This document shows positions 1 to 9,328 of a stretch of DNA of 64,000 nucleotides, in pieces. The notes beneath the pieces are model-generated. The model was not told where the DNA came from and did no database searches. It saw nothing but the letters and a program-made list of their open reading frames with translations. Both the position numbers and the translations under genes were made by a program. The stretch comes from Streptomyces poonensis (GTDB lineage Bacteria; Actinomycetota; Actinomycetes; Streptomycetales; Streptomycetaceae): positions 124,001 through 188,000 of the forward strand of contig NZ_BMVW01000003.1 of assembly GCF_014650915.1 (NCBI RefSeq), in the 5' to 3' direction. The first letter of the stretch is position 1; every line of letters starts with the position of its first letter.

Positions 1-1
1 G

Positions 2-727
2 CTGGGCGGCAAGGACAACTACCCCGTCGACAGCGAGCTCGGCGACGTCATCCTCGCCAGTTTCCCGGAGTTCGCGTCCGTCGCGCGGCAGCAACGGCGG
101 TTCCTGGCGCGGGCCGTCGACTTCCTGGTGCGCGAGGCCGGCATCCGTCAGTTCCTCGACATCGGCGCCGGGCTGCCCACCGCGGACAACACACATGAAC
201 TGGCCCAGCGCATCGCGCCGGAGAGCAGGATCGTCTACGTCGACAACGACCCCCTTGTCCTGACACATGCGCAGGCGCTCCTGACGACGAGCGCCGAGGG
301 AGCTTGCGCCTACGTAGACGCTGATGTGCGGGACCCGGCGCGGATCCTCGCCGAAGCGGCCGCCACCTTGGATCTCGACAAGCCGGTCGCTCTGACCATG
401 CTGGGAATCATGGGACAGCTCGCCGACGCCGACCGTCCCGCGGAGCTGGTGGCCGCCCTGATGTCGGGCCTGCCTTCGGGCAGCTTTCTGGCCCTGAGCG
501 ACGGCACGAACACCAATGACGCGCTCAGCAGGGCGGTCGAGGCGTACAACCGGCAGTCGGTGCACACCTATCACCTCCGGTCCCCACAGGAGATCGCTTC
601 CTTCTTCGCCGGACTGGACCTCGTGACGCCCGGGGCCGTGTCCAGCACCGCCTGGCGTCCGGATCCCAGCCGGCCCCGGGAGACCACAGCCGAGGTCGCG
701 TTCTGCGGCGTCGCACGCAAGCCCTGA
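2..727 (+). CDS. SAM-dependent methyltransferase, DUF574 family (5' truncated)
   Basis: The reading frame is open from the first complete codon, so the start lies outside the window. The visible N-terminus carries LLGGKDNYPVD-like sequence (GGKDNYPVD), the signature of the actinobacterial DUF574 methyltransferases. It is followed by a Rossmann SAM-binding motif, FLDIGAGLPTADNTHE, and an acidic strand end, VYVDNDPLVL. The family usually runs about 260-280 residues, so only some 30 residues are missing. It probably methylates a small molecule, but the substrate is unknown. The next gene is convergent and nothing around it suggests a pathway. Confidence 0.85.
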   Translation: MGGKDNYPVDSELGDVILASFPEFASVARQQRRFLARAVDFLVREAGIRQFLDIGAGLPTADNTHELAQRIAPESRIVYVDNDPLVLTHAQALLTTSAEGACAYVDADVRDPARILAEAAATLDLDKPVALTMLGIMGQLADADRPAELVAALMSGLPSGSFLALSDGTNTNDALSRAVEAYNRQSVHTYHLRSPQEIASFFAGLDLVTPGAVSSTAWRPDPSRPRETTAEVAFCGVARKP

Positions 728-805
728 GCGCCCGCTGCCGGAGCACCGGAAGTCCGGTGGCTCGCGGCCTTCCTGGCGCTCACGGCCGGTCCGCCGACCG
801 GTCTG

Positions 806-2050
806 TCACCTGCCCCCTCGGACACCTCGGACACCTCGGACAGGGCCCTGGCTCTGCGTGACGTCCTTGACGAACAGGATCCCGTCGCTGTCCGCCAGGT
901 GGGCCGGGTCGAGCGGGGCGTAGCCGAACCAGGGGGACTCGCGGGGCGCGGGCCGCGTGTCCCCGAGGGCGGTGGCCAGCCGCGGGGCGTCCACGACGCA
1001 CCGGTCCTCCGGGAGGGCGTACAGGATTCCCTCGACGGTGTCCGGCGGCGGCGTGTCCACCCCCTGGTGCCGGATCGTGCCGACGGCCGTGGCCAGGAAG
1101 GCGTACTCGTCGCCGAGCCGGGCGCTCACCAGCGCACCGGCACTCCACCACTCCACCGGCCCCTGCCACATCCGCATCGAGCTCTTCACCCGCTGGAGAT
1201 GGGAGTTGTGGGCGTGCACGAGTGCCGGGCCCCGAGCGGCGACGGCGAGGAGGTTGTGGGCCATCATCCCGTCCCGCAGCGCGCACAGCCTCGTCATGCG
1301 GGCCGGTGAGGGGTCGGCCGTCCAGTAGTGGTAGCGCAGCAGGCCGGTGGCGGTGCGCCCGTACAGGCGCGCCCGGTCCCAGTCGTCCCGCGAGGTGGCC
1401 GCGATCAGGTGCGGCGTCTGTGTGTCGAGCAGCGCCACCAGATCGTCGGCGAGCAGCCGCAGCCGGCCGGCCTCGGCCGACTGCCCCACGGACCGGGCCG
1501 GGTCCCTCATCGCGGCGGGATCGGTCCACCGGTCGTCCGCGCCGAGCAGGCGGTCGAGTGTCTCCGCGGTGCAGGGGAGCAGGTCCGCGTCCACCCGGGC
1601 CGCGAGACAGCCGTGGAGCGCGGTGAGGGCCTGCCGGGGGCTCGCGGCGCCGGTGATCTCCAGCGGGCCGTCGAGACCCGCGAAACGGATCCGCTCGGAC
1701 GCGGGCCGGCCGTCGTTGTGGGCACGCATCCAGCGCACCAGCTCACGGTTGGCCGCGAAGGCGCCCCAGCCGTGGCTGATCCCGCGCTCCACGACCTCGT
1801 CGAGGGTGCCCGTGCCCGAGGTGACGTAATCGTCCACGACCAGGCCCGCCAAGCAGTCGCTCTCGATCGCGATGGTCCGGTAGCCCTCCTGCTCGACGAG
1901 CTGCCGGAAGAGCTCGTTGCGCAGCTCGAGCAGGGTTTCCTCGCCATGGGTGGGCTCGCCCAGGGCGAGCAGCCGGGGCCGGACCGGGAGCAGCCCCATG
2001 ACGGCGGCAGCCTCGACGGCACGGGCGGTGTCCTTCACGTCATCAGCCAT
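806..2050 (-). CDS. Erythromycin esterase family protein
   Basis: This 414-residue protein matches the erythromycin esterase fold. Landmarks are LLALGEPTHGEETLLELR near residue 30 (the conserved G-E-x-x-H-G/T turn), AIESDCLAG, the RFAGLDG segment, and VHAHNSHLQRVKSSM near residue 280, which supplies the catalytic-region histidines. The family hydrolyses the macrolactone ring in EreA/EreB, but many actinobacterial members have no proven antibiotic substrate. Start ATG at 2050. It is divergent from a MerR-type regulator 58 bp away, a common arrangement for an inducible resistance or detoxification gene. The C-terminus ends in a low-complexity arginine/glycine tail made by a tandem repeat. Confidence 0.85.
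   Translation of the reverse strand: MADDVKDTARAVEAAAVMGLLPVRPRLLALGEPTHGEETLLELRNELFRQLVEQEGYRTIAIESDCLAGLVVDDYVTSGTGTLDEVVERGISHGWGAFAANRELVRWMRAHNDGRPASERIRFAGLDGPLEITGAASPRQALTALHGCLAARVDADLLPCTAETLDRLLGADDRWTDPAAMRDPARSVGQSAEAGRLRLLADDLVALLDTQTPHLIAATSRDDWDRARLYGRTATGLLRYHYWTADPSPARMTRLCALRDGMMAHNLLAVAARGPALVHAHNSHLQRVKSSMRMWQGPVEWWSAGALVSARLGDEYAFLATAVGTIRHQGVDTPPPDTVEGILYALPEDRCVVDAPRLATALGDTRPAPRESPWFGYAPLDPAHLADSDGILFVKDVTQSQGPVRGVRGVRGGR
817..842. repeat. 9-bp tandem repeat in the 3' end of the esterase gene
   Basis: CTCGGACAC is repeated 2.9 times without mismatch. It lies inside the last codons of the minus-strand erythromycin-esterase-type gene and encodes a V-R-G-V-R-G tail. 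Slippage here would lengthen or shorten the C-terminus by three residues per unit. Confidence 0.7.
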
Positions 2051-2058
2051 ACCGTCAA

Positions 2059-2100
2059 CGCTATCGTTGAACTTACGATGGAAACTTTTCCGCGATAGCG
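2059..2100. promoter_or_regulatory. Inverted repeat between divergent esterase and MerR genes
   Basis: CGCTATCG (2059-2066) and its exact inverse CGATAGCG (2093-2100) flank a 26-bp AT-richer core that contains TTGAAC at 2067. The whole intergenic space is only 58 bp, so these arms must overlap both promoters. A role as operator for the adjacent MerR-type protein is inferred from position only. Confidence 0.4.
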
Positions 2101-2108
2101 TCGCCTCC

Positions 2109-2864
2109 GTGGGACGAAACCTTCAAAACGGTGAGCGGCTCCGACCGGTCGATCTGGCACGCGGGCACGGTCTGTCGACGCAGGCGGTCAGGAACTACGA
2201 GGAGGCCGGCATCCTCCCGGCCGCCGACCGCACACCCCACGGCTACCGCGTCTACACCTCGCTGCACGCGGCGGCCCTGCGCGCGTTCCTCGCCCTGGTG
2301 CCCGGCCACGGCCACCGGACGGCGACGTCGGTCATGCGGGCCGTGAACGAGGACGCCGTCGACGAGGCGTTCCGCCTCATCGACGAGAGCCACGCCCAGC
2401 TCCTCGACGACCGGCGGACCCTCCGGGCCGTGGAGAGCGCCCTCCGCGACCTGGACCCCACCACGGCGCCCGAGCCGCCCGGCGCGGCGGGGGCCGGGCC
2501 GGCCGTGACGTCCGGGCCGGACGGCACCTTCATCGGACCGCTGGCCAGGACCCTCGGGATCCGGCCCGCGACGCTGCGCAAGTGGGAGCGTGCCGGGCTG
2601 GTGCGCCCGCGCCGCGACCGGCGGACCGGGTACCGCGTCTACTCCGCGGCCGACGTACGGGACGCCCGGCTGGCCCACCAGCTCCGACGGGGTGGCTACC
2701 TGCTGGAGCAGATCGCCCCGCTGATCGCCCAGGTACGGGCGGCCGGCGGGCTGGAGCCGCTGGAGGCCGCACTGTGCGACTGGCACGGCCGGCTGTCCGC
2801 CCGCGGGCGGGCGATGCTGACCGGGGCCGCGGAGCTGGAGGCGTACCTCCGCGCGCGCGGATGA
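2109..2864 (+). CDS. TioE-family (double HTH) MerR transcriptional regulator
   Basis: The 251-residue protein has two MerR-like helix-turn-helix units. The first, residues about 10-55, contains LSTQAVRNYEEAGILPAADR and GYRVYT. The second, about residues 140-190, contains IRPATLRKWERAGLVRPRRD and GYRVYSAADVRDA. This head-to-tail duplication is typical of TioE-family regulators. The GTG at 2109 is chosen because upstream in-frame codons overlap the divergent esterase gene and do not look like MerR sequence. It probably controls the divergent esterase-family gene and itself. No metal-binding cysteine cluster is visible, so a small-molecule effector is more likely. Confidence 0.82.
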   Translation: MGRNLQNGERLRPVDLARGHGLSTQAVRNYEEAGILPAADRTPHGYRVYTSLHAAALRAFLALVPGHGHRTATSVMRAVNEDAVDEAFRLIDESHAQLLDDRRTLRAVESALRDLDPTTAPEPPGAAGAGPAVTSGPDGTFIGPLARTLGIRPATLRKWERAGLVRPRRDRRTGYRVYSAADVRDARLAHQLRRGGYLLEQIAPLIAQVRAAGGLEPLEAALCDWHGRLSARGRAMLTGAAELEAYLRARG

Positions 2865-3044
2865 GACCTCGGTCGACGGCCGAGGAGGACAACAGTCACC
2901 GACGGTGCCGTCACGGCGTACCCGTCCGCCGGTGCCGCCCCGCTCCCGGAACGAGTTCCGCAACGGGGGTCACCAGGACCACGGGCGGCCTGGTGGGCGG
3001 CGTCACGCCGCCGGGCCGCCTCGTGGAGCGCGGAGAGCGAGGGC

Positions 3045-3285
3045 ATGCCGGCGATCGCTTGACGCGGCGCGGACCCGCCCGGCCAGGAGGTCGACCAGCC
3101 CCAGAGACCGCTCGCCGCCGCCTGCCCGGAGCGGGCCGATGGCCTCTTCGACGCGCCCGGACCTCTCCGGGAGCCGGGCGGTGGCCCCGGTCGGACCGCA
3201 TTGGTCCGCGGGCAGGGTCGCGGCATGGGTGAGCGCCTCCTCGTACCGGCCTGCCTCGCCCAGCAGCCACAGCGGTCACAGAAGA
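3045..3285 (-). pseudogene. Decayed tetratricopeptide-repeat protein fragment
   Basis: A minus-strand frame without a good start or end reads GRYEEALTHAATLPADQ and then SGRVEEAIGPLRAGG and LLAGRVRAAS, which resemble TPR-like repeats common in Streptomyces multi-repeat proteins. The surrounding sequence from 2865 to 3340 shows no other recognisable coding sequence. I read it as a remnant; the parent gene cannot be named. Confidence 0.35.
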
Positions 3286-3342
3286 CGCGACCGCGAGGCG
3301 GTGCCGCCCGCTCACCGCGGGAAGGCAGCGCAACGGCTGACG

Positions 3343-3586
3343 TCACGCCGGAGCACGATGCACGGAACCGCGGTCGGGAGAGAGCGCGGCCAGCTGGGCG
3401 CGGACGGAGTCGGCGTCGGGGACCCCGAGGTCGGTGTAGAGGCGCAGGGCGTCCTCCCAGTGGCGTCGGGCTCCGTGGCGATCATGCATCGCGTGGTGGG
3501 TGGCGGCGATTCCCGCGTGTGCTCGGGCCTGCTCGCGGGCCGAGCACCTCGAAACGCAGCGTCCCGGACGTCGTGTGATCACCCAT
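3343..3586 (-). pseudogene. AfsR/SARP regulator reduced to its two ends by internal deletion
   Basis: The minus strand keeps a plausible ribosome site (GGGGGAG), an ATG at 3586 and a start MGDHTTSGTLRFEVLGP, the typical N-terminus of AfsR/SARP regulators (L-R-F-E-V-L-G-P). Right after it, in another frame, comes REQARAHAGIAATHHAM, then ARRHWEDALRLYTDLGVP and DADSVRAQLAAL, the typical last TPR of the same family. Everything between, normally 2-3 kb of BTAD, NB-ARC and TPR coding sequence, is gone. This is a deletion scar, not a small functional gene. Confidence 0.6.
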
Positions 3587-3935
3587 CACCGACTCCCCCG
3601 TGCGAAGCGGTCGTCCACAACCTAACCGGTACAGCACCCTGCGGGCATCCACCCGGCGGCATCCGGTTCCCACTGCGGCGGCTGCTGCAATCAGCCCTGC
3701 AACAGCGGCCCGCACGATGAGACCGGTGCCCCACCTGAGCCGGCCACGGCCCCACAGCTGACAGTGGAACGCGTACAGCAGGCGTTGCTCCGGCGGAGAA
3801 CGGCAGCCGCCGAAGCAACGCTGTCACCTGTCACCGTGAGGAGCGGCCACACGGAGTGGTGGGCTTGACGGAGCCTTCCGGTTGTGGGGCTGTTGGCGGA
3901 AGAACCACCTCCCGTGAGAAGGAGAGGGGCCGACC

Positions 3936-5264
3936 GTGACCGAACCGAGGATCGACATAGAAGTGACAGGGCCCGAAACGCCGGTGGAACTGCCCGCCGG
4001 CTGGCGCAGGGAGCTGGCCAAGCACATACCGAAGGGTCCCTGGTTCGGGATGCGGCTGGACAGGAGCGGCGCACAGCCTCGTCGGGCGCCGGTGCGCTGG
4101 GAGCTGACCGGCCGTCCGTACCAGGGACAGCGGGCGACCGGGAGGGCCGACGTGTATCTGAGCCCGCGCCACCGCGGGCTCATGCGGCCGTTCGTCTTCG
4201 CCGACGGGTTCGGCCACGGTCCGAGCGACCTGCCCGGCCTGTGGCGGCACCTGAACAAGCCGTACGCGAAGGGGACGCCCGGATTCCTGGACCAATTGCT
4301 CGAGGCGGGCACGGACGTCATCCTGCTCGGCTTCGCCGCCCGGCACACCCGCGTCCAGGTCAACGCCGGGGTGGCGATCGCGTGCATCCAGCGGGCGATC
4401 GCCGAACTGCCGGGCAGCCGGCCGCTGACGGTCGGCGGGGTGAGCACGGGCGGCCTGATCACCCGGTACGCGCTGGCCGAGCTCGAGGACCAGCACATGG
4501 ACCACCGCACCCGTACATACCTGTCCTACGACACTCCGCACAACGGCGCCTGGATTCCGCTGGTCCTCCAGCAGCTCGCGTACATCTACGAGGCGTCGCT
4601 GCCCCCGGAGAAAGGCGTACCCCCGCGGGCCGCTCTGCTGCGCAGCCCGGCGGCACAGCAGCTCCTGTGGGGCTGGGTGCCCGACGCCACCACCTCGGGA
4701 CCGGTGACCGGCAACCCGTTGCGAGAGCAGCTCATGGCGGAACTCGACCGGATGGGCGGCTTCCCGCACCTGCCGGAGAAGCTGGGCGTGGCCAACGGCC
4801 GGGGTGACGGGAGGGGCCGTCCGCTGCCGCCCGGCGAAGTGGCGGTCACCTACACCCTGCCGGGTGTGACGGGCATGGAGGTCCGGTTCCAGCCGGACCG
4901 GGGCACCCGGCAGCCGGTGGGACACACGTTCCTCGGTGCGCGCGCGTGGCACAGCGACACCAGCGCCGTCGCGCCGTTCGACGGGGCGCCGGGCGGCACA
5001 CTGACCACCTTCGGGACGCTCACCGACGGGCTCTGGCTCCCGATCGACGGAACGCACCGTGTGAGCTGCTTCGTCCCGTCGGTGAGCGCGATCGCGCTGG
5101 AGGGCGGCACGACGGCCTGGCCGGACGAGCTGTGCACCGACCTGACCGGGCTGACGCCCGGCCGGTACGCGCTGGACGCCTTCCGCTGCGACGGGAGGAA
5201 CTCCGCACACGGCTCCGTCTCCCCGACGCTCATCGAGTGGATCCTGCCCCGACTCACCGAGTAG
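3936..5264 (+). CDS. Lipase-like alpha/beta hydrolase
   Basis: The 442-residue protein contains a nucleophile-elbow motif G-V-S-T-G-G (GGVSTGGLITRYAL, about residue 168) followed by YLSYDTPHNGAWIPL, which resembles the SxDTPHxG stretch of lipases/DUF676-like esterases. The second half, after about residue 280, holds a beta-rich region with LPGVTGMEVRFQPDRG and an HGSVSPTLIEWILP segment whose histidine could complete the triad. There is no signal peptide, so it is probably cytosolic. GTG start at 3936 follows the ribosome site GAAGGAGAGG. It stands alone between remnants and the sulfur island; substrate unknown. Confidence 0.6.
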   Translation: MTEPRIDIEVTGPETPVELPAGWRRELAKHIPKGPWFGMRLDRSGAQPRRAPVRWELTGRPYQGQRATGRADVYLSPRHRGLMRPFVFADGFGHGPSDLPGLWRHLNKPYAKGTPGFLDQLLEAGTDVILLGFAARHTRVQVNAGVAIACIQRAIAELPGSRPLTVGGVSTGGLITRYALAELEDQHMDHRTRTYLSYDTPHNGAWIPLVLQQLAYIYEASLPPEKGVPPRAALLRSPAAQQLLWGWVPDATTSGPVTGNPLREQLMAELDRMGGFPHLPEKLGVANGRGDGRGRPLPPGEVAVTYTLPGVTGMEVRFQPDRGTRQPVGHTFLGARAWHSDTSAVAPFDGAPGGTLTTFGTLTDGLWLPIDGTHRVSCFVPSVSAIALEGGTTAWPDELCTDLTGLTPGRYALDAFRCDGRNSAHGSVSPTLIEWILPRLTE

Positions 5265-5285
5265 CCCCGCGGGATACCCCGACCT

Positions 5286-5322
5286 CCCTCACGGACAACA
5301 TGGGCTTCTCTCGTCGTGAGGG
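5286..5322. terminator. Hairpin between convergent genes
   Basis: CCCTCACG (5286-5293) pairs with CGTGAGGG (5315-5322) around a 21-nt loop. It lies between the ends of the plus-strand hydrolase and the minus-strand transport operon and could end transcription from both sides. There is no T-tract, as is usual in Streptomyces. Confidence 0.45.
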
Positions 5323-5441
5323 CGGCGAGGTACTGCCGGGAGGCGTTGTTCAGGGCGACGTGACACGTGATCCGCTCCTCGGGGTGCAGGTCTCCAGCAG
5401 GTCGGTGCCGGAGCGGTCCGTGGACAGCCGGCTCACCACCG

Positions 5442-6428
5442 CTACTCGTCGGTCCTGGGCAGGCCGGGCGGGTTGATCTCGGACTTGGTCACGGCCTCGT
5501 CGGACAGGCCCCAGCGCTTCAGCACCTCGGCGTACGTCCCGTTCTCGATGACGTGGTCCAGTGCGTCGGCGAGCGGCTCGACCAGGCCGCTGTCCTTCTT
5601 GGTGGTGGCCGCGATGAGGCCCTGGAGGGTGTCGCCGGCGCCGGAGTAGGTGCCGACGACCTCGGTCCTGCCGGTGGTGGCCGCGTGGTAGGCGGCGGTC
5701 GGGTTGGGGCCGAGGTAGAGGTCGATGCGGCCGGACCGGAGGGCGAGGTAGGTGTCGCTCTCGTCCTGGTAGTACTTGATGTCCACCGGCTCGCGGCCGG
5801 CCTTCTCGTTCTCCTCGCTCCATTCGATCAGCAGCTTCTCCTGGTTGGTGCCGCTGCTCACCGCCACCGTCCTGCCCGCCACGTCCGCGGGCCCGGTGAC
5901 CTTCAGGCCGCTGCCCTTCTTCGCCTCGAAGCCGAGGTTGTCCTCGCGGTAGGTGGCGAAGTCGTACTTCTCCTTGCGCTCCTCGGTGACGGTGATGTTG
6001 CTGAAGCCGACGTCGTACTTGCCGCTGTCCAGGCCGACGAAGATGTTCTCCCAGGAGACGGTGTTGATGTGCAGCTCCAGGCCGAGGACGTCGGCGACCA
6101 GGGAGGCGATGTCGGGCTCGACGCCGATGACGGTCTTGTTGTCGGTGGCGTGGAAGGTGAGCGGCGCGGCGGAGCCGGACGAGTCGACGATCTCCAGGGT
6201 GCCTCTCTCCCGGATCTCCTCCGGGACCTCGGCGGCTATGGAGTCGACCTTGTCCGTGGTGACGCGGTCCTGGTCGGGACTGAGGTTGATCTTCGTCTTG
6301 GCACCCGACGTGGCCGCGACCTCGGTCGTGCCGCCGTCGTCGGGGTTGCCGCAGGCGGCCAGGACGAGGGCGGTGGCGAGTCCGAGCGCGGCTGTGGCGG
6401 TGCGACGGCGGGCGGTCAGGGTGGTCAC
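5442..6428 (-). CDS. Amino-acid-type ABC transporter substrate-binding lipoprotein (distal copy)
   Basis: A 328-residue lipoprotein with an N-terminal signal ending in the lipobox L-A-A-C-G. The body is a periplasmic-binding-protein type 2 fold: GTLEIVDSSGSAAPLTF, VIGVEPDIASLVADVLG, KYDVGFSNITVTEERKEKYDF and VAGRTVAVSSGTNQEKLL are the usual landmarks of polar amino-acid binders. It would hold substrate outside the membrane for the permease and ATPase encoded just upstream. It is the last gene of the minus-strand sulfur set and the second binding protein in it, as in cystine-type transporters that use two binders. GTG start follows AAGGAG. Confidence 0.88.
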   Translation of the reverse strand: MTTLTARRRTATAALGLATALVLAACGNPDDGGTTEVAATSGAKTKINLSPDQDRVTTDKVDSIAAEVPEEIRERGTLEIVDSSGSAAPLTFHATDNKTVIGVEPDIASLVADVLGLELHINTVSWENIFVGLDSGKYDVGFSNITVTEERKEKYDFATYREDNLGFEAKKGSGLKVTGPADVAGRTVAVSSGTNQEKLLIEWSEENEKAGREPVDIKYYQDESDTYLALRSGRIDLYLGPNPTAAYHAATTGRTEVVGTYSGAGDTLQGLIAATTKKDSGLVEPLADALDHVIENGTYAEVLKRWGLSDEAVTKSEINPPGLPRTDE

Positions 6429-6497
6429 GGTCGTTCTCCTTGGGTGCCTTGTGCGAGGAAGGGAAGGGAAGGAAGGAAAAGGGAAGGGGGAGGGTGG

Positions 6498-7325
6498 TCA
6501 GAGGACCTTGGAGAGGAAGGCGCGGGTGCGTTCCTGCTGTGGGTCGTCCAGGACGGCCGCGGGCGGCCCCTGTTCCACGACGACTCCGCCGTCCATGAAC
6601 ACCACGGTGTCGGCGACCTCGCGGGCGAAGCCGATCTCATGGGTCACGACGATCATGGTGGTTCCGGTGCGAGCCAGGTCCTTGATGACGTCGAGGACCT
6701 CGCCGACCAGTTCGGGGTCGAGCGCCGAGGTGGGCTCGTCGAAGAGCAGCACCTTCGGTTCGAGGGCGAGCGCGCGGGCGATGGCCACGCGCTGCTGCTG
6801 CCCGCCGGACAGCTGCCGCGGGTAGGCGTCGGCCCTGTCGGCGAGGCCGACCCGGTCCAGCAGCCGGCGGGCCGTCTCCTCCGCCTCCCGACGCGGCCGG
6901 CGCAGCGCGGAGACCGGGGCCTCGACCAGGTTCTCCAGCACGGTCAGGTGCGGGAAGAGGTTGAAGTTCTGGAAGACGAACCCGATGTGGGTGCGCTGCT
7001 TCAGTACGTCCTTCTCCTTCAGCTCGTGCAGCTTTCCCGCCCGTCGCCCACCACCGCCCTCAGCCGAGGCCCTTCGGGCCGCCCTTCTGTCCTCCGAGCG
7101 GCGGTAGCCGATGAGTTCGCCGTCGATGCTGATCCAGCCGCGGCTGACCTTCTCCAGGTGGTTGATGGTGCGCAGCAGCGTGGACTTCCCGGAGCCGGAG
7201 GGGCCGAGGATCACGGTGACCTCGCCGGCGCGGACCTGGAGGTCCACTCCGCGCAGCACCTCCAGCGGGCCGAAGCTCTTGTGGACGCCGTGGACGTCCA
7301 CCATCACCTCACTCGTCTCACTCAT
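6498..7325 (-). CDS. Amino-acid-type ABC transporter ATP-binding protein
   Basis: This 275-residue ATPase has a Walker [10 protein letters not shown] (about residue 40), Q-loop [10 protein letters not shown], signature [15 protein letters not shown], Walker [17 protein letters not shown] and switch histidine in VVTHEIGFA. These mark the polar amino-acid (GlnQ/TcyN-like) class. Between the Walker A and Q-loop it carries roughly 20 extra charged, glycine-rich residues (around residues 80-100, including [19 protein letters not shown]) not found in typical relatives. The ATG at 7325 overlaps the stop of the upstream permease gene (ATGA), so the two are translationally coupled. A much longer open frame continues upstream but is the antisense of real genes. 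Confidence 0.9.
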   Translation of the reverse strand: MSETSEVMVDVHGVHKSFGPLEVLRGVDLQVRAGEVTVILGPSGSGKSTLLRTINHLEKVSRGWISIDGELIGYRRSEDRRAARRASAEGGGGRRAGKLHELKEKDVLKQRTHIGFVFQNFNLFPHLTVLENLVEAPVSALRRPRREAEETARRLLDRVGLADRADAYPRQLSGGQQQRVAIARALALEPKVLLFDEPTSALDPELVGEVLDVIKDLARTGTTMIVVTHEIGFAREVADTVVFMDGGVVVEQGPPAAVLDDPQQERTRAFLSKVL

Positions 7326-8356
7326 CGGCTGTCTCCCAGGGGCAGGGGCTTGCGGGGTACGACGGGTTCGGTGCGCCGGGCCGCCGCCGCGCGCAGGTCG
7401 CGCAGGAAGCGGCGGGCGCGCTGGAACGGAGTGGGCGGCGGTGTGCGGTTGGCGCCCCGGGCGTAGCGGCGTTCCACGTAGTACTGGGCGGCCGACAGCA
7501 GCGAGGTGAGGACGACGTACCAGGCGGTGGCGACCAGCAGCAGCGGGATGACCCGGCCGTTGCGGCCGTAGATGACCTGGACCTGGTAGAAGAGCTCGCC
7601 GATGGCCATCACGTAGACCACCGAGGTGCCCTTGAGCAGACCGATGATCTCGTTGCCGGCCGTGGGCAGGATGGCGCGCATGGCCTGGGGCAGCACGATC
7701 CGGCGGATCTGCCGCAGCCGGGGGATGCCCAGCGCCGCGGCGGCCTCCAGCTGCCCGTGGTCGACGGAGACGACGCCGCCGCGGACGATCTCGGCGGCGT
7801 AGGCGGCCTGGTGCAGGGTCAGGCCGATGACGGCCGCGCCGATGGTGCCGAGGAGGCTGTTGCTGTCGACGGACCAGAACACCGGCCCGAAGGGGATGCC
7901 GACGCCCAGCTCCTCGTAGAGCGCGCTCAGGTTGAACCAGAACACCAGCTGGACGATCATCGGGATGGACCGGAAGATCCAGATGTAGGTCCAGGCGACG
8001 GTCTGCAGCACCGGGCTGCGCGACAGCCGCATGAAGGCCAGCACGGTGCCGAGGAGGAAGCCGAGCACGGTGGCGTAGGCGGTGAGCTGGAGGGTGACCC
8101 ACACCGCCTCGACGATGGTCTCGGACAGGACGTAGTCGCGGAAGACGCCCCACTCCCAGACCGGGTTGGTGGCCAGGCCGTGCGCGAACTGGGCGACCAG
8201 CACGACCACGGCGACGGCCGCCGCCCACCGGGCGTAGTGGCGGGCGGGGACGACCCTGAGGGAGGCCGGGTCCGGATCGTGCGGGGCGGGCGGGGGTTCG
8301 GGGCCGGTGCCCGAGGAGGTGGCGCCGGGCGGTGCGGCGTCGGTGGTGGATGTCAT
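7322..8356 (-). CDS. Amino-acid-type ABC transporter permease
   Basis: A 344-residue inner-membrane permease. After a proline-rich cytosolic tail come about five or six hydrophobic helices. The EAA loop [20 protein letters not shown] and the [20 protein letters not shown] block are characteristic of the HisM/GlnP-like family. It forms the channel for the neighbouring ATPase and binding proteins. It is a clear paralog of the divergent permease at 11599, which shares IPFGP, VIGLTLH and QAMR...PTAGN blocks, suggesting a heterodimeric channel like TcyL/TcyM. It is 21 bp downstream of the proximal binding-protein gene in the same operon. Confidence 0.9.
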   Translation of the reverse strand: MTSTTDAAPPGATSSGTGPEPPPAPHDPDPASLRVVPARHYARWAAAVAVVVLVAQFAHGLATNPVWEWGVFRDYVLSETIVEAVWVTLQLTAYATVLGFLLGTVLAFMRLSRSPVLQTVAWTYIWIFRSIPMIVQLVFWFNLSALYEELGVGIPFGPVFWSVDSNSLLGTIGAAVIGLTLHQAAYAAEIVRGGVVSVDHGQLEAAAALGIPRLRQIRRIVLPQAMRAILPTAGNEIIGLLKGTSVVYVMAIGELFYQVQVIYGRNGRVIPLLLVATAWYVVLTSLLSAAQYYVERRYARGANRTPPPTPFQRARRFLRDLRAAAARRTEPVVPRKPLPLGDSR

Positions 8357-8377
8357 CGTGGTGTTCCTGCTCAGGTC

Positions 8378-9328
8378 TTATCTGTGCTCGGGCGGGTTGA
8401 TCCGCGACGTCTCGATCGCGGAGGCGGAGGTGCCCCACTTCTCGAGGATCCGGGCGTAGGTGCCGTCCTCGATCAGCTCGTTGACGGCGGCCTGGAAGGC
8501 CTTGGTGAGCGGGGAGCCCTTCTTGAAGGCGAAGCCGACGTCGAGACGGTGGTACTCGCCGAGGAAGGCGGTCCCGGAGGCGGGCTGGGACGCCTGGTGA
8601 CGGAGGCCGTTGATCGTCGACATGATCACGTCGATGCGGCCCTGCTGGAGCGCGGTGAGCGTCGCCGCGTTCTCCGAGTAGACCTTCACGTCGTACGGTT
8701 TCTCGCCGGCCTCGGCGCACACGCCCTTCTGCGCTTCGAGGGTGGTCTCGAAGGTGGTGCCGGCGCCGGTGCCGACGGTCAGCCCGCACAGCTGGGTGAG
8801 GTCGGTGACCTTCTTGAGCGCGGTGTCGCCCTTCTTCACCGCGAAGCCCTGGCCGTCGTTGATGTAGGTGACGAAGTCGATGGTCTTCAGGCGTTCGGTG
8901 GTGACGCCGAAGTTGCCGGTGCCGACGTCGTACTTGCCGCTGCCGAGGGCGGGCAGGATCGTCTCGAAGGAGGCGTCCTGCCGCTCCAGCCTCACGCCGA
9001 GGACCTTGGCCACCGCGTCGGCGAGGTCGATGTCCTGGCCCTCGGGCGCCTTGTCCGAACCGTTCGGGTAGTAGGCCCCGGGCGGGAAACCGACCGAGCT
9101 GCCGACCCGCAGCGTGCCCTCCTCGCGTACGTCGGCGGGGAGCAGGGCGGCGACGGAGTCCACCTTGTGGACGGCGGCGACCGGGTCGTCGGTCGGCGCG
9201 GGAGAGGCCTGGGCGCCCGCCGCCGCCGTCGCGCCGGTGTCGCCGGAGCCGCAGGCGGTCAGGGCGAGGAGCGGCAGCAGAGCGAGGGCGGCGGGGCGCA
9301 GGCGGGATCCGATCCTGGGGAGGTTCAC
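8378..9328 (-). CDS. Amino-acid-type ABC transporter substrate-binding lipoprotein (proximal copy)
   Basis: A 316-residue lipoprotein; the signal peptide ends in L-T-A-C-G. PBP2-fold landmarks include [55 protein letters not shown] and [19 protein letters not shown]. It is related to, but clearly different from, the distal binding protein at 5442, so the system can probably bind two ligands or a substrate family. The GTG start overlaps the stop of the acetyltransferase gene (GTGA), a sign of translational coupling. Substrate is inferred from context to be a sulfur-containing amino acid or derivative. Confidence 0.88.
   Translation of the reverse strand: MNLPRIGSRLRPAALALLPLLALTACGSGDTGATAAAGAQASPAPTDDPVAAVHKVDSVAALLPADVREEGTLRVGSSVGFPPGAYYPNGSDKAPEGQDIDLADAVAKVLGVRLERQDASFETILPALGSGKYDVGTGNFGVTTERLKTIDFVTYINDGQGFAVKKGDTALKKVTDLTQLCGLTVGTGAGTTFETTLEAQKGVCAEAGEKPYDVKVYSENAATLTALQQGRIDVIMSTINGLRHQASQPASGTAFLGEYHRLDVGFAFKKGSPLTKAFQAAVNELIEDGTYARILEKWGTSASAIETSRINPPEHR

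Noticed and set aside
7326-8789. Upstream continuation of the ATPase frame on the minus strand
   Set aside because: It runs through the permease and binding-protein genes in another frame and shows only Arg/Pro-rich shadow sequence; the ATGA overlap gives the true start.
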